Positions 11,481-23,905 of a DNA stretch of 64,000 bases are shown piece by piece (position 1 is the stretch's first letter; every line of letters starts with the position of its first letter). Source of the DNA: Agrocybe praecox (Eukaryota > Basidiomycota > Agaricomycetes > Agaricales > Agrocybaceae); NCBI GenBank assembly GCA_964017145.1, contig OZ024842.1, positions 1,178,001 through 1,242,000 on the forward strand. Reading direction: 5' to 3'. The notes under the pieces are model-generated. The model was given only the letters and a program-made list of their open reading frames with translations, did not search any database and was not told the origin of the DNA. The position numbers and the translations under genes were made by a program.

Positions 11481-12567
11481 TGAATTATGTGTCGGATATT
11501 GCATTTGCGGTATGTAGGTACTTGTATTTTGGACGCGTTTAGGCGTAACGCGTACATGTGACTACGTGTTTGAGGTCACCGCTCACCGCTCATGCATCAT
11601 GATTAATAACTACAAGCCATGCGCCTCGCTTCGCTCCGGCACCAAAAATACGAATAAAATTTGGAGAGCATATGGCAAGGAGTCAGAGCATAGCCGTAAA
11701 GTGTAAGCATCAAAATGATACCAAAATCAAAGGAAGGTGAAGGTGAAGATGACACTGAAAAGGCATGATAATATCTGTAAAATTTGGCGAGGTAAAATGG
11801 AGAGATGGAGGACAAAGGATGGAACATAGCGAGAGCAATAAAAATACGTCATCAAAATGAGAAAAAAAGAGTGAAAAGAACAATAAGATTTACCTAAAGA
11901 GGTGCAAAAATAAACATGTACACACGAACTTACGCGTTTGCTTAATAGTAGAGTATAGTAATGTTGCCGGCGGTCGGAGACCCGGGAGTCGAAGTCGAAT
12001 ACCACCGTGCGGCTCACTTCCGGAACTGAGTACTGCCTAAGTGCTAAGTAACAGCGACACATACCACTCGCAATTTCTGTGGTCCGGTTTTATGTATGAG
12101 ATGTAAAAGTAACAACGCCTCAGCGTCATCTACCAGCAGCGAAAGATGCCTCGATTCCAAATTCCGTCTTTTACAAGCGCAAACGACTCGCAAAACCTGA
12201 ATGTAGTATCCAAGAAAACCAAGGTGACAATTTTACTTCCAAGAATATTGAATTGTCCACTGTATTGGACCCAACAAGAGTCAGCTATTTTCTCTCCAGT
12301 CTATCATTGGGTGTAGTAAGTGGCGTGCTTGTTCTCGAAAACTTTGATTATTTTTGCGGTAACCATCAACTGTCAAGTAGGTCGGCAGACACTGTAAAGC
12401 AACATACCTGGGGCAAACAGAGCCAAGTGCGACACAATCATCAAATCCCACCTGTTCTCACCATTGATAACACACGGTCTCGTTGAAGCTTTACTGACTG
12501 GACTTTTCTATCCACTGGAGCAGGCCTCCCTCTCATTTCGTCTCCTTCGCTATTTGTTAGCAGTCCG
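11481..12567. other. Spacer between copies 5 and 6
   Basis: About 1.1 kb with no supported gene. Open frames on both strands are short and unrelated to any family I recognise. Confidence 0.5.
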
Positions 12568-14421
12568 ATGCCCTCCTTTACCACAGTAGTCAAAGATACT
12601 TCACCCATACTCCTTTATTCGTCAACTCCCCCATGGAAGTCTGGGACATCCGAGTCAGATGCAGCGGCTGATCAGTGCGAAGAACTTTTTGCTCAAGTGA
12701 TACTTTGAGGCTAATAATTCTTTACAAAATGTGTTTAGGTATTCGGAAAGCAGCTTCACTCTTACGAACAATGCCGGGGCATCTATGCGTTTCCCTTTTT
12801 ACGGAAAATCTGTGCAGGTTTTTGGAGCCAAACGTGCCAATCATGGACTATACGCAGTTCAGATGGACAGCAATGTTACTCCTGCAGAGAATGGGTCATC
12901 GAGTAGTCCATTATTCAATCAGATGTTGTTCACCGCAGACCTCACCCTTGGTCCTCATAACCTTACTGTGATCAACAATGAAAACAATTTTTTTGACATT
13001 GACTACGTATGTTCCCTTCTTTAATCTTTCTTACACAAGTGCTCATCATTTTTTCTCTGCAGATTACCTTCGATACAAGTGTTGGGACCGACGAGGAAGA
13101 TCTGATTATCAATTCGTTTCAAGACTCACACCCCGCATTTACATATGAGCCTCCCACAGCCTGGACGCAACCTAGCAGTAATATAGGGTCATTCTCTGGT
13201 TCTTCGGGCCAGTCAGTCATTGTTTGAAGCCTGTCTTTGCGTGATGATGTAGTAACTTATTAACTTGATTTACTAGCGCGACGACATCGCCCTCCGCTGC
13301 GAGCATATTTCACTTCGAAGTAAGTCGCTTGCTTAAAAACCGCGAGACTTTTCTGACCATCCTCCGCAGGGTAAATGGATTCTTCGATAACGACCGAGTC
13401 AAATTTGAATATTTTTCCCGCTCTAGGCGATGCCATTACACTGTACGGACCCGTTGGACCAAATGCTGCCACCTCATATCTAGTGACGATTGATAACGGG
13501 ACAACTCTCCCTTACTCGGCCGACAAACAGTTTTACAGGGCACAACAAATTTTGTATACCGCCTCAGGTCTAGGTCGTGGGCCACATTCGTTAGAAATAA
13601 AACTCGGGGGCAATGGAGAACTCGCTATTGATTATGCAAACGTGTACACGACGAAGTCGCTAGGGGGAAGGTGTGTTCGTCGCAATGAGAATATGGAACC
13701 ATCTAACCATCGTATAATTAGTTTCTTGGACACAGCTCCAATCACCACCAATCAGACGTAAGCTATTTCTGTACTATCTTCCTCTCGAAACGACTTATTC
13801 ATGAGCGTAACCGTTTCATTCTTCTATAGTTCCCTTCCAGGAGGAGCAATCGCTGCTATCGTTATTCTTGCGCTCATTGCCGTGACCTCTAGCTTATACT
13901 GCATTTATCTATTACGACGTCAGACCTACTTCAAGCGGAAGATTGAGAGATCCATGGCCAATGTGGCTGAATCAAAGATTATTCAACCATATATACTACC
14001 TCCTCCTGGGCCTCCGAGTCAATATAGAGAACCAAGTCAAATCGGCAGAGATTATGATATATATGGACGAAATCCGAACGAAAGCGCCTATGCGTTCAGT
14101 ACGCCTGCTCCAAGCACTAATCCACCGAGTACTGCTCCTGCTCTAAGTTACGCCTCTTCTTCAGCACGTTATGTAAGTGAAATTGAATCTTCGAGCTCAG
14201 AGTGTTGTCTTCGTCAAATCTAGTGAGCTACCAGGCTGATCATTCCATTGTTTTCCTAGCCACAAGAAAAAAGAGGCCCCAGTCCTTCTGGTGGTCAATC
14301 AGGTCAGGCATCGGGATATAATACGCGGGGGTACGAAGACGTATACGACGACTTACCTGCGTCTGGAAATAATCCTCCGCCTCAATATATGGCAGGCAAT
14401 TCAAGAGGGCCGACTGGTTAA
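12568..14421 (+). CDS. Two-repeat single-pass membrane protein with PPQY tail, array copy 6
   Basis: Exons are 12568-12674, 12739-13006, 13063-13211, 13277-13319, 13370, 13427-13670, 13722-13757, 13830-14172 and 14260-14421, giving 450 aa. Start is MPSFTTVVKDTSP. Repeat 1 has FPFYGKSVQVFGAKRANHG. Repeat 2 has GDAITLYGPVGPN, QQILYTASGLGRGPH and LAIDYANVYT. The TM helix at about 287-308 is followed by LLRRQTYFKRK. The cytosolic tail is the longest of the array, rich in Pro, Ser and Tyr, and includes PPPQYMAG at about 436-443. As in the other copies there is no signal peptide. Both introns flanking the one-base exon are standard GT-AG here, which removes the doubt that a rare donor type raises in copies 1-4. 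Confidence 0.8.
13370..13370 (+). other. One-nucleotide exon (G), copy 6
   Basis: Intron 13320-13369 begins GTAAGT and ends GCAG. Intron 13371-13426 begins GTAAAT and ends CTAG. G plus GC at 13427 makes Gly of GDAITLYG. Confidence 0.78.
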
Positions 14422-15267
14422 TCAAGTTCCGTTGGGTTACTTCTACTTTTTCTAATAGGCATAGTGGTCAGGCTTTTGCTCCTTCATCTCAAGTCACTCT
14501 TTTAACAGAAAATCTACGTATATATGTATTCATCTGTATTTTCTGAATCCTTTCTCCAACCAACTTTCGTCGTTAAACTTAAAAAGCATGTGTAGTATGT
14601 CACGTGCAGGTATAATGACGGGTCACGGCATAGCATAACCGTCGCATTGGATACAGGACACAACTTTTGACCAACTGTTGACCAACTGTTTCTTGAACTT
14701 GATTTTGACTACGATGGACAAAAACTACCCTTACCTCTGTGAGAATATGTTGTTATCATCTGAATTCTGGTAACCCTCAGGAGGCCAGGAACGTATTTCG
14801 AAAACATCAGGCGATTGTGCCTCAATGGACATCTTAAGCTACATTCCGCCGTACCCTACGATTGTTGTCTAGGAATCGAGGCAAATGACTCATCACCTCT
14901 CCTGTCTTCTGGTGTTGTAAGACGAATGAGCGCACAGCCAGCGAGGCAAGGATAGCACAAGAACTTTTCAACGCAGGCTAATTGATGCATATATCGCTTA
15001 TACCGCATCGTAACGACGTGCTTGAGAACATATCTCGAGAAAAAGGAACAAAGCGTACCTTGGTACCCCTGGAACGATGGCGGTCGCACCTTTCTCGAGG
15101 TGTCGGGACTTGATACTTATAGCTGGATTACCTCGTTGGGTTTCAACTATTGATTCCCGCACATTGTTAAAGGCTGAATGGCCACTTACTTTGATTCAAC
15201 CCACCAAACCAGTATCTCACCTTTTATTTGTGAACTTGGCCGACTCTTGCTTTTTTTCAGCCCGCGA
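14422..15267. other. Spacer between copies 6 and 7
   Basis: No gene is supported. It presumably holds the copy 6 3' region and the copy 7 promoter. Confidence 0.5.
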
Positions 15268-16826
15268 ATGCCTTCACTTTTGTCTCTAGTAGAAGCTAAT
15301 TCACCTATACTCAGCTACTCATCTATTCAATGGGGCACTGGAAGCTCCGAAACCGATGGATTAACTGACGGGTAAGAACTTTCAAGAGTGCAGTGATTCA
15401 ACAGTCGGTACAGTACTGACAGAAAAGCAGTTATACACAGAATAGCTTTCGTCGTACGCGAGATAAAGGAGCGTTTATGTCTTTCAACTTCTACGGCTCT
15501 TCCGTGGAGGTGTTTGGCGCCAATCGCTTCAACCATGGCAATTACAGTGCAAAATTGGATGATATGAGCTCTGTGACGATGAATGGGCTATCGAGCTTGC
15601 CTTTATTTAATCAAACGTTATTTACCGCGGATGCAGACCTCGGTTTTCATACTGTCACGATTGTTAATGAAGACGATCAACAATATTTGGACGTTGACTA
15701 TGTCTGTATTCCGTCCAGCCCTGCAGAAACCATTTCTTACTACCCATGGAAATTATAAACAGGTTACCTTTCGAACGAGTATCGGCGAAGACGATGAACA
15801 GCTAATCACTAATATTTTTGGGGACTCTCACCCTGCATTTACCTACAATCCGTCAACTGCATGGTCAACGCCTGCATATAGGGGCAGTTTCGTAGGCCTG
15901 GGGCAGTTAGTTATTATTTTATAAAATGGTACGCACGAGTCCTGATTTTCCTGATTTCTTTATTAGTGCGACATCAACACTATCGGCCTCATGCGTTTTC
16001 AACTTTGAAGTAAGTGTGTACTTATGTTCCAAGCACCCACCCTTAGAGGCGTTTATTTGTCGTTTGATTAAATATTAGGGTGAGTCCTGTGAATATATGG
16101 CGGCGAAGAAACATTATGAAAAGGTCTGTCTAATTCCCAGGAGACATGGTTACACTGTACGGACCTATTGGGCCAAACTCCACCACTGCATACTCGATAA
16201 AGGTCGACGATAGGAATGCGACCTTCTTTTCTGCTCAAAATCAATTTTATACAGCTCAACAAATACTATTCACTACGGGGGGTCTTGGACCTGGTTCTCA
16301 TTCCCTTCACATCGAGATGTACGGTCCAGGAGAACTAGCTATTGATTATGCCACCGTGTATAGCGTACCATCACTGGGAGGAAGGTTCGCCTGCTAACAC
16401 TATGTTTATTGCTGCGCTACGCTAAACAAGATACCCAAACAGCTTCCTTCTAGCACAACCGGCGTCTCCCCCTTCTGATAATACGCACTGCATTCAACCG
16501 GGATGGTCAATTATTGTCGTTGTCTCGTCCACAATCCTTGCGATAGGTTTGCTACAGGGCTTTGCCTACTATTTCTTGCAGCGACGTAGGAAAAGAAGGC
16601 TCTGTTTAACCACGGGACCGAATACCATTGAACCCTTTACAGAGGAAATTGTATGTTGGTTGCATGAAGCCCTTCTCGCTGTTCTTTTGTTTATTGCACT
16701 CATTCTATTGCTTTGCAGGGCGGAGCAAGGCGCCATTATTGGTATGCTCCTTTTACAAAACGCAGCTATGGCCCGAATCTATCTGCCAACTCAGCAAGCC
16801 GCCCTCCACCACACATGATTTCCTAG
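15268..16826 (+). CDS. Two-repeat single-pass membrane protein lacking PPxY, array copy 7
   Basis: Exons are 15268-15371, 15431-15701, 15763-15905, 15967-16009, 16079, 16141-16384, 16443-16650 and 16719-16826, giving 373 aa. It is the most diverged array member. Repeat 1 is MSFNFYGSSVEVFGANRFNHG, with the usual ESSFTLT stretch replaced by a basic run. Repeat 2 has GDMVTLYGPIGPN, FTTGGLGPGSH and LAIDYATVYS. The exon that normally lies between repeat 2 and the helix is fused into the TM exon. The TM helix at about 289-312 is followed by LQRRRKRR. The tail ends PPPHMIS, so the PPxY tyrosine is missing. Two donors are weak (GTCTGT at 15702, GTTCGC at 16385), so those junctions are less certain, although the frame closes exactly. 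Confidence 0.72.
16079..16079 (+). other. One-nucleotide exon (G), copy 7
   Basis: Intron 16010-16078 begins GTAAGT and ends TTAG. Intron 16080-16140 begins GTGAGT and ends CCAG. G plus GA at 16141 makes Gly of GDMVTLYG. Confidence 0.78.
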
Positions 16827-17930
16827 TATTCCATATAAAAGGTGCTTTGCCCTTATGATTATTTGATTTATTGCTCGCTCCGCTCGCAATTCTGTGGTAT
16901 GAGGGGCCCGGCCTCACACTTGCCCCGAACAAACAAAGCCAGGGTGTGAGTATGAAACCTATCCCTGTGACACTTTTCCTTTGGCTTGCTCTCTCTCGAA
17001 GTTTTCTCATTGTAAAATCATTGTAATACCCCTTTTAAACATAAAAAAAACTACGTGTTTTCGCCTTTTCTGTGTCCTTTTTTTTTTTGTGGTTTTTGTT
17101 TTTTGACTGGCTGGCTTTGCACTGTGTCTGACGCGCTTTATGATTATCATTGACCCTTTTCTGTCTCTCTGTGAGAAATTGCTTACCACCCGCACTGAAC
17201 GAAACCTCAATCAAAAGACTCGGGAACTGTCTGACGACTGTGTTTGCCTTTACACCACTACACTGTGTATACATGATCTGAACACCGCCGAATTACAGGC
17301 CCTGAACAAACCGCACGCACACACACTGCGAAAACTATAAGCAGCCTAGTCACCAGCTAGGATGACGAAGCGAGCCTTCCTCCGCCCTGCGGCGGACCTT
17401 TACTTTTTTTTTTGTTCTCCAAGGTCATGGTCACATGAATAGTAGGCATATCACCATCCCACCTACTTTCTTTGAAATTATTTATGTATGGTATTAAATT
17501 AATTTGAGTCATGTTTTATTGTAAATTGTTAATCACTCCTCACCAGCTACTAATTTTACTCCTTCATCCTCCTCCTTCCTCTAGAAAGAGTCATAGAATT
17601 GTACAGGTATATTATAAATCAGAGGGCGATCGTTGCTTTCAATCGAAAGACAACCACGCCTCAACATCGCCTCGCTTTCGCTTCTGCGCAGGGTGCTAAA
17701 AAAATCCACAGAAATATAAATAAGCACTAATGTAAGATAACGAGAAAATATGGGAGAAGAACAAGACGAAGAAAGGCGTATCGAGAAGATGATTGGGAAT
17801 CTAAACAGTTAAAAATACGAGAAAAGATCCAAAGGGTATTGTGGTATCCGTCCGCAAGATATCAACTGTCCGGTCCACGTTCATCTCGTTCCAGTTTAAT
17901 TCCTTCCTAAGAATCGAGCCGGTGTTGCAT
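16827..17930. other. Convergent intergenic region
   Basis: It lies between the 3' ends of copy 7 (+) and the carrier gene (-). It has T-rich and A-rich tracts and no supported gene. Confidence 0.55.
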
Positions 17931-19737
17931 TTATGGTGGAATTAAGAACTCCTTGACGAGCTCGTAGGTGAAGAATGAGGTGGCGATACTAGGAGCGACT
18001 TTAACTGTTCCAACCGGCGAGGAATAATCAGACAACGTTATCATCGCAAACTACGCGTTGAAAACACTCACGTAAATTGGGCCAGAGACCGCGATATAGC
18101 CCTTGAACTCCTTCGGCACGTACGATGCTAGTCAACGCATCGAACACGCCGTTATACTTGACTAGCGCGCCCTGCATACCCACAACTTGCATCTTGCGAC
18201 GTAGAACATCAAATGGGTAAGTTAGTGTTTGTGAGATCGAACCTAAAGTAAAAATAACAAGTTGTTATAGAACAAGCACTGAGGAATCGTTATAACAAAC
18301 TTACCAGCTAAAGCACCGCAACTCAATTTTCTCCCCACGCTGCTTTTCCCGGGAGGTGTGATGACGCCTCTCAAAAACTCGTATGCAGCAAAGTTGATGC
18401 CTACATACGGCGCAACACCCGCAGAAGTGGTTAACAATCCACGATATAATGCTCTCACGCCGCCTTCTTCGCGCATGATTTTCAGGGTCATGCCCCATAT
18501 CGTAAGGTCCGCTTGGCTATATACGGACGCAGCAACATGCCCAGCAGCAGTCGATGCTGCTTTAACTGTTGACGACGAGGAAGCAACGGAAGATGTGTGG
18601 TATGCAGACGACAATGCATGTTGTTTAGCTGATTGGGCATGCAATAAAGCTGGGGAGGGAGTAGCTGCTTTTGTCGCTGTAGGTAGGGCTGTAAGCGTTA
18701 TTGAGGCTGTTGCTATCGATAGCCGCGATCGCACGAGGTCTAATGGGTATGTAGAGCCTAGGAACACGTAGGTCAGGTTAGGTCGCACAAACTCCACAGA
18801 CAGTACTTACAGACAGAAGTTATACCAGCCAAAGCACCGCTAGCCAGTCTCTTCGGCGTATCAAGCTCTTTTGAACCGTGTTTGGTAAACCACTGAGAAA
18901 AACATCGCGAGAATCATGACGTCAGTAAGAAGACTCGTCGGAAGAAAAGGAGAAATGAGAACAGCAGAACACCCTCATTAAGCGGCTTGGTGGTGATCAT
19001 ACAACCATAAATTAGAGAGGCGGAAAGTTTCCCGTCGGGTGCCGACACAAGACAAGAACGTGGTCGGCAACACCAAGACCCGCCCGTGATGGAAGCGTCA
19101 TGCGCCACAATATTGAACAGGAAAGGTGGAAAGAGCGCAATCCCCCCTACAACGGACAAGACATGCTCACCTTCTTTAACTGCTCGTATGTTGTGAACTG
19201 GACTGCACTAGAGCGGAATCATTCAATAAGTCAGGATATGATGTGCCTAGTACCCGACTCACCTGTAAGGCACAATTCGGATACAATTAATGCCATTCCC
19301 TCTCATGAATCCCCTGAAGCCCTCTTCATTCCACATCCGAAGGAGACTGCGATAGACACCTTTATACTGTGAGTCACTACCGCGGGGCTGGACTTGCCTG
19401 ACCATTGAAGAAAGAAATCAGGGACAAAATTCATGTATGCGTAATAAAACGTACTGAATGATCTTCAACCTCTCTAGAGGACTAACAACCGTCCGCGAGG
19501 TAGCCCCAGCACATCCACCAGCTAATTGATTATATTAACATCAGCGATATAATCAAGCTAGCCTCGAGGGCCTTCGAAAATGCTAAATCACTTACCAATA
19601 AAATATGAAGCAACATCCGGAGTCACTCCTAAGAATGTTTTCTTCTTCGCAGCCGCTACTGGTTCCACTTGTTTGATAATTTTTGAAGCCGCTGCAGCTG
19701 TGGATGAACCACCGGCTTCTGCGTTAACACTGGTCAT
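17931..19737 (-). CDS. Mitochondrial carrier family (SLC25) protein, Ypr011c/SCaMC-like
   Basis: Eight exons on the minus strand (19737-19596, 19521-19455, 19397-19263, 19207-19171, 18892-18811, 18757-18305, 18242-18072, 18004-17931) give 386 aa. The three carrier signatures are present: SPLERLK, YPLDLVRSRL and YPFDVLRRKM, each followed by a GxxGLYRG-like element. The segment NGINCIRIVPYSAVQFTTYE resembles yeast Ypr011c (adenosine 5'-phosphosulfate/PAPS carrier) and ATP-Mg/Pi carriers; the substrate is therefore inference. The protein should sit in the mitochondrial inner membrane. Unusually, about 80 residues rich in Ala, Ser and Thr are inserted in the matrix loop after the second signature (translated from about 18710-18520), which makes it longer than the usual 300-330 aa. 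The fourth intron (19170-18893) is unusually long, at 278 nt. Confidence 0.88.
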
Positions 19738-20745
19738 GATGGTGGTGGTAGTATTCTAGGTTGTGTACTGAGCATTAAAGGGTTCTCGTCTTCTTCTAAG
19801 TTTCTATAGGGGATGACCTGCGGGCAAGAGACGTATGCCAGCCAACAGGGAGCGTGGCGCAAGAGAGGAGGAAAGCGTAAAAAGCAAGCAGTCAAGGAGG
19901 CGAACAGCGCCAAACTTTCATGCTCCCGTTTCATTTTAGTGCCGTATCACGTGCATCATAAATATCTATTTCGGCGCCTTTTTGTTTTTATCTTTTGATC
20001 AACTTCCTTCCTCATCAAGTTCAACTTTTCATCATGGACGCCTGGAATTCCATGAAATTTTCAATGTGCTTCTCAAAAATTTCTCTATCGACAGATTTCT
20101 GCGATAAGACGTAGGGGCCGTCACCATTCTACTCAGGTACCCCGGAGCCCACGGAACGCCTTCTTCATTTGCCTATCTTTCCCTTCCCATCGGGAAACCA
20201 GGCGGGACATATGTTTCGAAGATGCAATATGATGAAAGCTCTTCCCTCCGTTGCAGTATCCAAGTCTTATCAAGTCCCGGTCTCTTCAAACAAAACACTG
20301 GTAATTGCAAATAAATAAACGATAGTCAATTGTTATTAGAAACCAGTGCTCCTAAATATAGAAGGGCTTTTGTCATTATTCAAAGTAGCTTGCTCACTCC
20401 AAGACTAGTGGATGTTAAACTATGACTAGAAACACCCAAGGCAGTTTATATGCCCCAATTCTGAATAATGCATCTGACATCATAATATCGTAGCCACTCA
20501 GACCAGGACGCTGAATCGATGAAAGCACAGCATCAGCCTTGCATCAGCCAGAATTTGTACCCCTTGTCAATTCCAGTGGCGGGAGCTGAGGCTACGCGTG
20601 GGACGAGTCGTAGTCCTAAAGTGGAAGGAGTCACACTAGTCACATCAGCGGCAATTTTCTTGCCGTCCTCTTCCTCCATCGTTTCTCAACGAAAATCGCC
20701 AGAGAAAAAAAATCAAGGCATTCTCAAAAATAACAAAAGTTATAA
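19738..20745. other. Region upstream of the carrier gene
   Basis: No gene is supported. Short frames near 20040-20300 translate to nothing I recognise. Confidence 0.5.
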
Positions 20746-20829
20746 TGACCACCGCAAGACTCGAACTTGCAACCTTTTGGTGCCATCTAGCAATCGAAGC
20801 CAAACGCGCTACCATTGCGCTAGGTAGCC
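20746..20829 (-). tRNA. tRNA-Arg (anticodon UCG) with 12-nt intron
   Basis: The 84-nt gene folds as a full cloverleaf. The acceptor GGCTACC pairs with GGTGGTC (two wobbles), the D stem is GCGC/GCGC, the anticodon stem TTTGG/CCAAA, the T stem GCAAG/CTTGC with loop TTCGAGT, and the discriminator is A. The anticodon loop is 19 nt. Removing 12 nt at 20793-20782, in the usual place one base 3' of the anticodon, leaves CTTCGAA with anticodon TCG at 20797-20795. T-runs just beyond the 3' end fit RNA polymerase III termination. Confidence 0.87.
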
Positions 20830-22092
20830 ATGATGAGTGGAGTGTATTGTACCAGTGTATGGTGGCAAGCGCCGGAGGTGCGTTACGCCTCCGATTTAGC
20901 GACAGGAGCACCGTTATGCGTCTACGGTCTACTTGCATCCAAGAACCTGAAGTTTTCGGTTTTCAATTTGAGCCTTGACTTTGCTTGTTAACAAATGATC
21001 AAATCTTCTCATTCTAATTTCTGAAGATTAAAATAAGGATGTAGGGCGATAGCATGGGGTCTCCCGGAACGGTCGGCCCTGGCGTCCATCCGAGCATTTG
21101 TGACCACAGCTACAACGCGTCGGTACACTATTCTTTTCTGCAGACCGGTCACCCACCCAGCCATGCAAGTGCTCTCCTACTAATTTACTCTATTCAAAAT
21201 CATGGCACTACCACGGCCTCGTTATAAGTAATCACAGTACAAACTTTCGTAGTCATTAAGGCGATACCCTTTCAATTTAGCTACACTCATTACATCCAGA
21301 CATGCACACAACTATCAGATACTACTGTATAATTCAGATCATGGTGAGATGTACGACGGGAATTCGTCGGGCAAAGGAGCCCACCCACCCATAAGCGACT
21401 GGTCTCTTTCTGCTCCGCGTTAAGCTGAGTTCCCCCAGCCCCCGAGCAGTCGTGCATCCGTTCTTCCTCACCATCCCTAACATCGTTGAGCGGTCTATGA
21501 TCACCAGTTGAATACAAGCCCCTGAGATCGACGCTCTCTAGAATATCACGTGGTAGTTTTAATGCGCGCTAAATTAAAATTGATCGCAGCAGTGCCCGCA
21601 GTCGGCAGTGCTGATTCCTGAACATCATTACACTTTGATTACACTAGTGCCTCCTTCCATAATACACGACATCCTAAGGACGAACTTTGCTCATGATCTA
21701 TTTTCCCGACTGTACTCTGGAACCTGGCACGCTTCTCTGCATAGAAAGAAAACGAAAAGACTCGGAATTTGAAGGAAAGAAGGAAAGGAAAGGATCTATA
21801 TTCTTACACCACCTCTGTCAAGGGAACTTCGGAGGTTGGCACGACCAAATGTATGCGAATAGCGTCACAGCCTCGTGAGTGTGGGCATTTACTGATTGGC
21901 CAAAGAATAGATATAGAAGAACCAACAAGAACCGCCTCCTTATGGCAATCGTAGAAGAGAATGTTTCTCGACACACGAGAACCTTTCCTCTTTCTCCTCA
22001 TAAAGTGCGCCGAGACTCCCAGGTCGTGGTGTGGATCCCTTCTCTTTCGCCAACATCGACATTTGGCTACCTAGGGAAATCATTGCGTGTCA
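20830..22092. other. Spacer upstream of copy 8
   Basis: No gene is supported. From about 21489 onward this sequence recurs upstream of copy 9, so the promoter region was duplicated with the gene. Confidence 0.55.
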
Positions 22093-23905
22093 ATGCCTAC
22101 GCTCAGCACGACGATTGAGGATACCTCTCCCGTTATCATGTACTCTGGAATTTCGGGAGGAGATTGGATAACGGGGACATCTGGAAATGACTCCGCAACG
22201 GATCAGTATGCATATTCTCTGCGAATTTGTTATCCGCTTCTGATCATACTGTCATAAATCTGCTATAGGTACTCTCAGAGCAGCTTCATGGTCACAAAAA
22301 AGCCTAATGCGAGCGTATCGTTCTCGTTCTATGGCACTGGCATACAAATATACGGAGCGAAACGTTCGAATCATGGTTTGTTCCAGATCCAGATCGACTC
22401 GACGGTATATCCGAAAGTCAGCGGGAAGGCGAGCAATCCAGAGATTTTTCAGACGGCGCTATTCTCCACGGTTGCGCTCGATAATGGTTTTCATAATGTT
22501 ACGATGAGGAACGTAGGGCCCAGTGGTACAGCGCTAGATATTGATTTCGTACGTTTTCTTGTTTAATCTGACGAACGATTAGCTGAACTTGATATTTATC
22601 CTTTATAGCTCACCTGGCAAACGCCTATAGGATTGATCAATGAACCTCTGGTATCGCTGACGGCACAAGATTCCGACTCGTCATTCAAGTACACACCGGA
22701 GTCCAAATGGAATGCGAATCCGACGAATCTTGGGATGTTCTTAGGTGGTTCCGGGCAGTACGTCGACTTCTTCAATTTAACAATTCGGTTGATAATTTCC
22801 TCGAAGTGCTACAACGACTCCAGGTGCTTCTGTGGAGTACACGTTTTCAGGCGCCGCCGTTGCTGTATACGGTGCCGTAGGCCCCAACTGTGCACCTTAT
22901 TCAGTACAGTTGGACCAAGAACTCCCTGCCAACTATTCCTCGTACAAAAGATTTTACCGACCACAGACCATGTTGTTCCAAGCCGGTAATCTTGCATCGG
23001 GTCAGCACACTATACGGATCGTCTCTGAGGCTTGGGATAATTCAGGAGTGACGCTGAGTATTGACTATGCGGAGGTGTTTACTGTTGCTTCACTACAGAA
23101 AAGGTGTGTTCGCTCGAATTTCGATCGCTTGATCAACGACTGAATAATGGAAACTTAGTTCTGCTGCTGCGTGAGTTGCATTATATGCAAATATTGACGA
23201 AGCGATTTTATACTAAAACCCAAAGGTAGATTATCAACTGGAGTCATTGCAGGTATCTCTATAGGGTCTTTGGCCCTCTTTCTCCTGCTTGTGGTTCTTG
23301 TACTTCTCATACTCCGTTGGCGTGCTGCACCTTTCGTAAACTTGAAAACTGGATTCCTTCGACTAAAGGAAAAGTCCAAAAGGAAGACATCGGTACCAGG
23401 GATTTCCACCTCGCAGGAATTTGATTATCGGCCTATTATTACACCCACTAGTGTCTCAGAAGGCGGACATGTGTGGCTCAATAATTCACAGAATCCCTCA
23501 CATATCCCGTTGAATGGCATCACATCTCCTTCTTCGGGCATGTGGCCTTCATCTGATGACGCATATGGATCGCCTACGGAGATGATACTTTCTGATCATC
23601 CTAGTGTGCGTGTTCTAGTATTAGTATCCCTAATCCCCAACTCGTATTATTATTGTCATTATTATTATTAACGTACAACTCCCCCTTTTTTTTCAGTCAA
23701 CTTCACAAGCGCAAGTAATCCTTATGCCACCCACGTCGGATGAGAAATACCGTCCTGATCTATTTGCAACATCCACGCCGCTACTAATGCCGCCTCCACA
23801 AAGGCAAGGACAGGTGTACCACAGAAGCTCTAGTACGCTATCTGCATCTGCTCGACATCCGGGATTCCTGCCTCCTGGAGCGAGGCCGCCCAGTCCAAAT
23901 CTGAT
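21489..23905 (+). repeat. Direct duplication, unit 1 (carries copy 8)
   Basis: The segment from gagcggtctatga through the copy 8 coding region to the PNL codons recurs at about 25037-27432 with high identity and small indels. Ends are estimated by eye. Confidence 0.85.

Noticed and set aside
11727..12062. 111-codon minus-strand frame between copies 5 and 6
   Set aside because: It has no recognisable motif, runs through T-rich sequence, and no splice partner was found.
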